Part shown: in pieces, positions 60,092 through 64,000 of the stretch
How the letters are laid out: each line of letters opens with the position of its first letter
How positions within the stretch are numbered: position 1 is the stretch's first letter
Assembly: GCF_024623455.1 (NCBI RefSeq)
Contig: NZ_JANIPJ010000015.1
Location: 1 to 64,000 of the forward strand
Direction: 5' to 3'
From: Paenibacillus soyae
Lineage (GTDB): Bacteria > Bacillota > Bacilli > Paenibacillales > Paenibacillaceae
DNA: 64,000 bases
Notes under the pieces: model-generated
Told to the model about the DNA's origin: nothing
Seen by the model: only the letters and a program-made list of their open reading frames with translations
Databases searched by the model: none
Position numbers and translations under genes: made by a program

Positions 60092-60445
60092 ATGACCGGG
60101 CCTGAGGAGAAGGATGATCCGTCGCTCGACCCTTACGAAATCGAGTTTCTTCCCGCTTTTCGGGATGACCGGGGACCGAGGGAACCGTTCGTTAACGAAT
60201 ACGGAGTCGTCATCGGCGATCACATGTACCAATCGGAGCATTCCCCCCTCGAGCAATGGAGCACGGAGACCGATCCGGCGATCATGTCCGGGGACCAGTG
60301 GGTGCATCCATTCAAAGACATCGGGTTCTTAACGTCTGAGAACCGGGATTGGTTCGAGAGAGGCATCCCGCCGGAGACAGGCGGCTTTGCCCATCCGGAA
60401 GAAGACGCCGCGAGCGGAGTCGATCTTCCGGACGTAAGCGGATAA
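60092..60445 (+). CDS. DUF3905 family protein
   Basis: 117 residues, acidic. DPYEIEFLPAFRDDRGPREP, NEYGVVIGDHMYQSEHSPLE and GDQWVHPFKDIGF fit the DUF3905 family of spore-forming Bacilli. There is no signal peptide or membrane segment. It lies 16 bases after the 44-residue gene, with a terminator behind it. Function unknown. Confidence 0.8.
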   Translation: MTGPEEKDDPSLDPYEIEFLPAFRDDRGPREPFVNEYGVVIGDHMYQSEHSPLEQWSTETDPAIMSGDQWVHPFKDIGFLTSENRDWFERGIPPETGGFAHPEEDAASGVDLPDVSG

Positions 60446-60459
60446 CATGGCGGAAGAGG

Positions 60460-60493
60460 GCAATCGGAGGCATAACTCCGGTTGCTTTCTTTT
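60460..60493 (+). terminator. Terminator of the DUF3905 unit
   Basis: GCAATCGGAG pairs with CTCCGGTTGC (one wobble), followed by TTTCTTTT. Confidence 0.85.
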
Positions 60494-60546
60494 CGTAAGG
60501 GGCGTTATAATAGCTAAAAATAACCTATTTCAAGGAGTGGTTTGAA

Positions 60547-60981
60547 ATGTCGATGTCGTTCGAGAGATACATGCTGGATATGGTTCAGCCGATGCGTGAC
60601 GATCTGACGAAGCTGGGTATCCAGGAGCTTCGCACAGCAGAAGAAGTGGAAGCGAACGTGCCGGACGCGAAAGGCACGGCACTGATCGTAATCAACTCCG
60701 TGTGTGGATGCGCCGCGGGCCAATGCCGCCCAGGCGTTGCGCAAGCGTTGCAGAACGAGAAGCTGCCGGATCATCTGTTTACCGTGTTTGCCGGCCAAGA
60801 CAAAGAAGCTACGGCGAAAGCCCGCGAATATTTTGCTCCTTACCCGCCGTCCTCCCCTTCCATCGCGCTGATGAAGGACGGAGAGCTGGTGCATTTCATC
60901 GAACGCCATCAAATCGAGAATCGTTCCGCCGCGGAGATTGCGGCTGATTTGACCGAAGCATTCGATAAATATTGCGGTTAA
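60547..60981 (+). CDS. Bacilliredoxin (BrxA/BrxB family)
   Basis: 144 residues, CAAGGAG upstream. The CGC active site is in VINSVCGCAAGQCRPG. It removes bacillithiol from mixed disulphides on proteins after oxidative stress. Which of the two paralogues (BrxA/YphP or BrxB/YqiW) cannot be decided from sequence alone. It precedes nadE by 13 bases. Confidence 0.95.
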   Translation: MSMSFERYMLDMVQPMRDDLTKLGIQELRTAEEVEANVPDAKGTALIVINSVCGCAAGQCRPGVAQALQNEKLPDHLFTVFAGQDKEATAKAREYFAPYPPSSPSIALMKDGELVHFIERHQIENRSAAEIAADLTEAFDKYCG

Positions 60982-60994
60982 TAGGAGCTGCCAT

Positions 60995-61804
60995 ATGACC
61001 TTACAGAAGGAAATTATTGAACGTCTTGGCGTGAAGCCGACGATAAATCCGGAGGAAGAGGTCCGCAAGCGGGTCGATTTCCTGAAGAAATACGTGCTGG
61101 CTTCGGGAACGACCGGTCTGCTGATTGCGATCAGCGGGGGAATCGACAGCGCGGTCGCGACCGGACTTTGCAAACGCGCAACGGATGAGCTCACGGCGGA
61201 GACGGGCAAGGATTATATGACGCTCGGCGTATTCCAGCCATACGGCGATCAAGTCGACATCGCGGACAGCTACGCGGTCGCGAAGGCGTTCGATCTGAAG
61301 CACACGGCGGAGACGAACATCGCCGAAGCGGTGGACGAAATTGCGCTGGAGGTCGAGCATTCCTTCAAATCGCTTGGCATTCCCCGTCATATCAGCCGGG
61401 CCGGCAAAGGCAACGTGAAGGCGAGAACGCGCATGGTGATGCAATACGCGCTGGCCTTCGATCTCAATTTGCTCGTCGTTGGCACCGATCATGCGTCCGA
61501 AGCGATTACCGGTTTCTATACGAAGTGGGGCGACGGCGCGGTCGACATTACGCCGCTCAGCACGCTCAACAAGCGTCAGGTTCGTCAGGTCGCGGCTTAT
61601 CTAGGCGTCCCGGACAGCGTTCTGAATAAAGCGCCGACGGCCGGTCTATGGGAAGGCCAGACGGATGAGGACGAGCTGGGCATCAAGTACGACGACAACA
61701 GCGACTACCTGGAAGGCAAGGATGTTGCGCCGGAAGTACGGGAGAAGCTGGAGAAGCAGTATTTGAAAACCGAGCACAAACGATCGCCGATTCCCGGCAT
61801 CTAG
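60995..61804 (+). CDS. nadE: Ammonia-dependent NAD synthetase
   Basis: 269 residues. The PP-loop SGGIDSAVATGL and the segments KGNVKARTRMVMQYALAFDLN, LVVGTDHASEAITGFYTKWGDG and APTAGLWEGQTDEDELG are diagnostic. It makes NAD from deamido-NAD, ATP and ammonia. There is no glutaminase domain. Probably co-transcribed with the bacilliredoxin gene. Confidence 0.97.
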   Translation: MTLQKEIIERLGVKPTINPEEEVRKRVDFLKKYVLASGTTGLLIAISGGIDSAVATGLCKRATDELTAETGKDYMTLGVFQPYGDQVDIADSYAVAKAFDLKHTAETNIAEAVDEIALEVEHSFKSLGIPRHISRAGKGNVKARTRMVMQYALAFDLNLLVVGTDHASEAITGFYTKWGDGAVDITPLSTLNKRQVRQVAAYLGVPDSVLNKAPTAGLWEGQTDEDELGIKYDDNSDYLEGKDVAPEVREKLEKQYLKTEHKRSPIPGI

Positions 61805-61812
61805 CTTTAAGG

Positions 61813-61860
61813 AAGGCTGCTTGGCAGGTCGTTCGCACGACTGCCTTGCAGCCTTTTTTT
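61813..61860 (+). terminator. Terminator of brx-nadE
   Basis: AAGGCTGC pairs with GCAGCCTT, with inner GGCAG/CTGCC, followed by seven T residues. Confidence 0.92.
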
Positions 61861-61943
61861 GCGGGGTGCGGCGAAACGAGCTCCTAGGTTGACATTGCTG
61901 GAACCATCTGCTAATGTCACCTTCAGGAAAAGGAGGCAATGGC

Positions 61944-62342
61944 GTGATTGTTGGGATCGGACATGACTTGACGGACGTGGTCCGCGTATCCGAGATGCTG
62001 GGCGGCAAATATGGCGAACGGCTGATGAAGCGGGTATTGACGGATGGGGAGAGAAAGCTGGCGGAGTCCTACAAGGGAGCAAGGCTTGAGCAATTCGTCG
62101 CGGGACGGTTCGCTGCCAAAGAAGCGATATCCAAAGCATTCGGCTGCGGAATCGGCGGCCTGCTCGGCTTCGGGGATATCGATATCCAGAGGGACGTATA
62201 CGGTAAGCCGACCGTCTCGTTGACGGACGAGGCTTGGAGCAGACTATCGCTTCGGGCATTCGATACGGCTATCCATCTGACGATTACGCATGAGAGGGCG
62301 CTTGCTTCCGCGTTCGCCGTCATCGAGAGGATAAAGTTGTAA
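61944..62342 (+). CDS. acpS: Holo-[acyl-carrier-protein] synthase
   Basis: 132 residues from the GTG at 61944, 8 bases after AAAGGAGG. VGIGHDLTDVVRV (Mg-binding Asp), FVAGRFAAKEAISKAFG (Glu, Lys) and HLTITHERALASAFAV are the AcpS motifs. It transfers phosphopantetheine from CoA to ACP. The gene is monocistronic or leads the small gene behind it. Confidence 0.95.
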   Translation: MIVGIGHDLTDVVRVSEMLGGKYGERLMKRVLTDGERKLAESYKGARLEQFVAGRFAAKEAISKAFGCGIGGLLGFGDIDIQRDVYGKPTVSLTDEAWSRLSLRAFDTAIHLTITHERALASAFAVIERIKL

Positions 62343-62405
62343 CCTTTGGCCCATACTTGCATGTAATAGGTACATAAGCAGGTATGCGCTGAAAGGAGAA
62401 CGGCC

Positions 62406-62633
62406 ATGCATAGAAGACGTCAGGAAGGTACGAAGCGACGGTATAAAACCGGGCAGTGGGTACAAGTCGAAGGACTCTATTCCAATGATTGGGGCGACGA
62501 TTTGCTCCTTATGCAAGGTGACTTGTTCCCTTCCCATCCGCAGATGGGAGAGACGGGCTGGACCTATGCCGGTCCCGTAATCGAGCATGCGTGCAAATCG
62601 CCGAAATGGAACGGCAATTTTATCGGTTACTAA
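62406..62633 (+). CDS. Small hypothetical protein (75 aa), possibly YjzC-like
   Basis: AAAGGAG precedes the ATG. A short basic N-terminus is followed by YKTGQWVQVEGLYSNDWGDD and GDLFPSHPQMGETGWTY, vaguely like YjzC proteins. There is no signal or membrane segment. Function unknown; the family call is weak. Confidence 0.7.
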   Translation: MHRRRQEGTKRRYKTGQWVQVEGLYSNDWGDDLLLMQGDLFPSHPQMGETGWTYAGPVIEHACKSPKWNGNFIGY

Positions 62634-62653
62634 GATGAAGCGGCTCCTCATAC

Positions 62654-62693
62654 AAGCTGCCCGTCCCTAAGGGGGAACAGGCAGCTTTTTTTC
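62654..62693 (+). terminator. Terminator
   Basis: AAGCTGCC pairs with GGCAGCTT, with an inner GTCCC-TAAG-GGGGA stem, then seven T residues; lies between convergent genes. Confidence 0.9.
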
Positions 62694-62696
62694 GTG

Positions 62697-63056
62697 TTAT
62701 TTTTTCCCGGCCAGCCAGTTCGCCAAACTGGAAATCTCAGCCTCCGTCAGCTTGTCCGAGAAGCCCTGCATAACGCCGCTTCCCTGCTCGATCTGGGTAA
62801 TGATTTCGGCGGCGGTCATGCGCTCGCCGACCTTCTGTAGATTGGTTTTCTCTCCGATTTTTCCTTGCAGATCGGTGCCGTGGCAGCTGACGCAATTCGC
62901 TTTGTACAGGCTGGCTACCTCGGCGGGCGCGTCCTGAAGGGCGTTTCCCGCGGGTTTGGCATCGCCGCTTCCGCCGCAGCCCGCTAATGCCGTCAGTAAG
63001 ACGGCGGCTCCCAGTCCTTTTATTACCACCCATCCGTAACCTCGCAAGAGATTCAT
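62697..63056 (-). CDS. Cytochrome c551-like lipoprotein
   Basis: 119 residues from the ATG at 63056 with AAGGAG upstream. The lipoprotein signal has lipobox LAGC. One haem site is CVSCHG and the distal Met is in GVMQGF; the length fits CccB-type small cytochromes of Bacilli anchored to the outer face of the membrane. It shuttles electrons to terminal oxidase. Confidence 0.93.
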   Translation of the reverse strand: MNLLRGYGWVVIKGLGAAVLLTALAGCGGSGDAKPAGNALQDAPAEVASLYKANCVSCHGTDLQGKIGEKTNLQKVGERMTAAEIITQIEQGSGVMQGFSDKLTEAEISSLANWLAGKK

Positions 63057-63152
63057 AGGATCAACTCCTTCCATAGGCATAGAAGCTATTAACTCGTATA
63101 ATAGAGCATAACGGAAAAACAAACAACGACGTAAGCGGAAGGAATCGATTGG

Positions 63153-64000
63153 ATGGTTAAGCAAGAGGCATCATTGTATTTCAGCAGAGAACTGCTCGCC
63201 TGGTATAGGAGAGGCAATCGCGACCTGCCTTGGAGAAGGAATAAGGATCCGTATCGGATTTGGGTGTCCGAGATCATGCTGCAGCAGACGAGAGTAGAGA
63301 CGGTCATTCCTTATTACGAAAGATTCATGGCGCAATTTCCTACCGTACAGGCTCTGGCAGATGCTCCCGAGGAAGAGGTGCTGAAGTGCTGGGAAGGGCT
63401 CGGATATTATTCGAGGGCTCGGAACCTGCAAGCGGGAGCGAGGATGGTCGTGCAGCTATACGGCGGGATTATCCCGGACGACAAAGAGGCGGTGGCCGGA
63501 TTGAAGGGCGTAGGCCCCTACACGGCCGGCGCGATCATGAGCATCGCGTTCAACCGGCCCGAGCCGGCGGTCGACGGCAACGTGATGAGGGTATTATCGC
63601 GATTCTTCTGCCTGGAGGACGACATCGCGAAGCCGAAGACAAGAGTCGGCATCGAGAAGCTGGCGGCTTCGCTTATTCCGGAGGGGGCAGCGGGAGATTT
63701 CAACCAAGCGCTAATGGAGCTTGGCGCACTTGTATGCACCCCGAAGTCGCCAAGCTGTCTGCCTTGCCCGGTTATGGAGCATTGCGAGGCAAGACTTCAA
63801 GGAAGAGAGCTGGAGCTGCCGGTCAAGACAAAAGCGAAGCCGCCGCGTCCCGAGTACCGTCTGGCCGCTATCGTGCGAGGAAGCGGCGCGAACGAAGGCA
63901 AAATACTGGTGCGGCAGCGCCCGGAGTCGGGCTTGCTTGCGCAAATGTGGGAATTGCCGCATGTGCTTGCAGGTGACGCAGCCGGCGACTGGTACCGGGA
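63153..64000 (+). CDS. mutY: A/G-specific adenine glycosylase, 3' end beyond the window
   Basis: About 282 residues are visible from the ATG at 63153 (GGAAGGA upstream), open to the window edge. The HhH-GPD fold is complete: VSEIMLQQTRVETVIPYY with the catalytic Glu, LKGVGPYTAGAI, AVDGNVMRVLSRFF with the catalytic Asp, and the 4Fe-4S motif C-x6-C-x2-C-x5-C (CTPKSPSCLPC...C). The C-terminal NUDIX-like 8-oxoG-recognition domain has begun. It removes adenine opposite 8-oxoguanine. Confidence 0.96.
   Translation, partial: MVKQEASLYFSRELLAWYRRGNRDLPWRRNKDPYRIWVSEIMLQQTRVETVIPYYERFMAQFPTVQALADAPEEEVLKCWEGLGYYSRARNLQAGARMVVQLYGGIIPDDKEAVAGLKGVGPYTAGAIMSIAFNRPEPAVDGNVMRVLSRFFCLEDDIAKPKTRVGIEKLAASLIPEGAAGDFNQALMELGALVCTPKSPSCLPCPVMEHCEARLQGRELELPVKTKAKPPRPEYRLAAIVRGSGANEGKILVRQRPESGLLAQMWELPHVLAGDAAGDWYR

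Overview
The window reads as chromosome of a spore-forming, Gram-positive member of the Paenibacillaceae (Paenibacillus/Cohnella-like). The evidence is GC-rich coding DNA with strong AGGAGG-type ribosome sites and several TTG/GTG starts, YesM/AraC-type sugar two-component genes, S-layer-homology (SLH) proteins, a XylR/xylA/xylB locus with a classical xyl operator, a bacilliredoxin, a KinB-like kinase and DUF3905. I see no rRNA, tRNA, CRISPR array, prophage or transposase. The assignment is inference from gene content, not from a marker gene.

Layout. 0.1-1.3 kb: intergenic repeat and a DUF559/Vsr-like nuclease-fold protein. 1.7-4.2 kb: PadR regulator with a His-rich insert plus an ABC exporter. 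4.4-9.9 kb: four-gene MacAB-like operon (ATPase, lipoprotein adaptor, 960-residue FtsX-type permease, and a second ATPase with an apparent AbrB-like tail). 10.5-32 kb: a beta-mannan utilisation locus in two halves. The first half (10.5-15.6) has an SDR, a YesM-like kinase, a solute-binding lipoprotein and a LacI regulator. The second half (24.1-31.9) has GH130 mannosylglucose phosphorylase, cellobiose/mannobiose 2-epimerase and GH113 mannanase on the minus strand, divergent from a binding protein, two permeases and an AraC-type response regulator. Between them (15.9-24.1) lies a partly AT-rich, unrelated block: small unknown genes, an Imm11-like/LRR protein, RidA/HxlR, DUF899, a chemoreceptor, a frameshifted YcaQ gene and a DinB protein.

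32-43.4 kb: ABC exporter, LysM-M23 cell-wall peptidase, aldose epimerase, LytTR protein, lactonase, MFS transporter, and xylR divergent from xylA-xylB, with a structured repeat between xylA and xylB. 43.5-55.5 kb: a DUF2087/GIY-YIG fusion, an MFS transporter and a surface operon (two SLH proteins plus an 1896-residue secreted protein with a von Willebrand A-like segment), then two small unknown genes. 55.9-64 kb: housekeeping genes (BaiN/YhiN flavoprotein, lysophospholipase-like hydrolase, sporulation-type kinase, DUF3905, bacilliredoxin, nadE, acpS, cytochrome c551-like lipoprotein, and mutY cut by the window end).

How it works together (known pathway applied to these genes): imported manno-oligosaccharides are cut by GH113, mannobiose is epimerised to mannosylglucose, and GH130 phosphorolyses that to mannose-1-phosphate and glucose. 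The importer has no ATPase gene here and probably borrows a shared MsmX-type one. The kinase at 11.3 kb and the response regulator at 31.1 kb are probably partners although 18 kb apart, and the binding protein overlapping the kinase gene may be its sensory partner. Several multi-core palindromic repeat families occupy the larger intergenic spaces.
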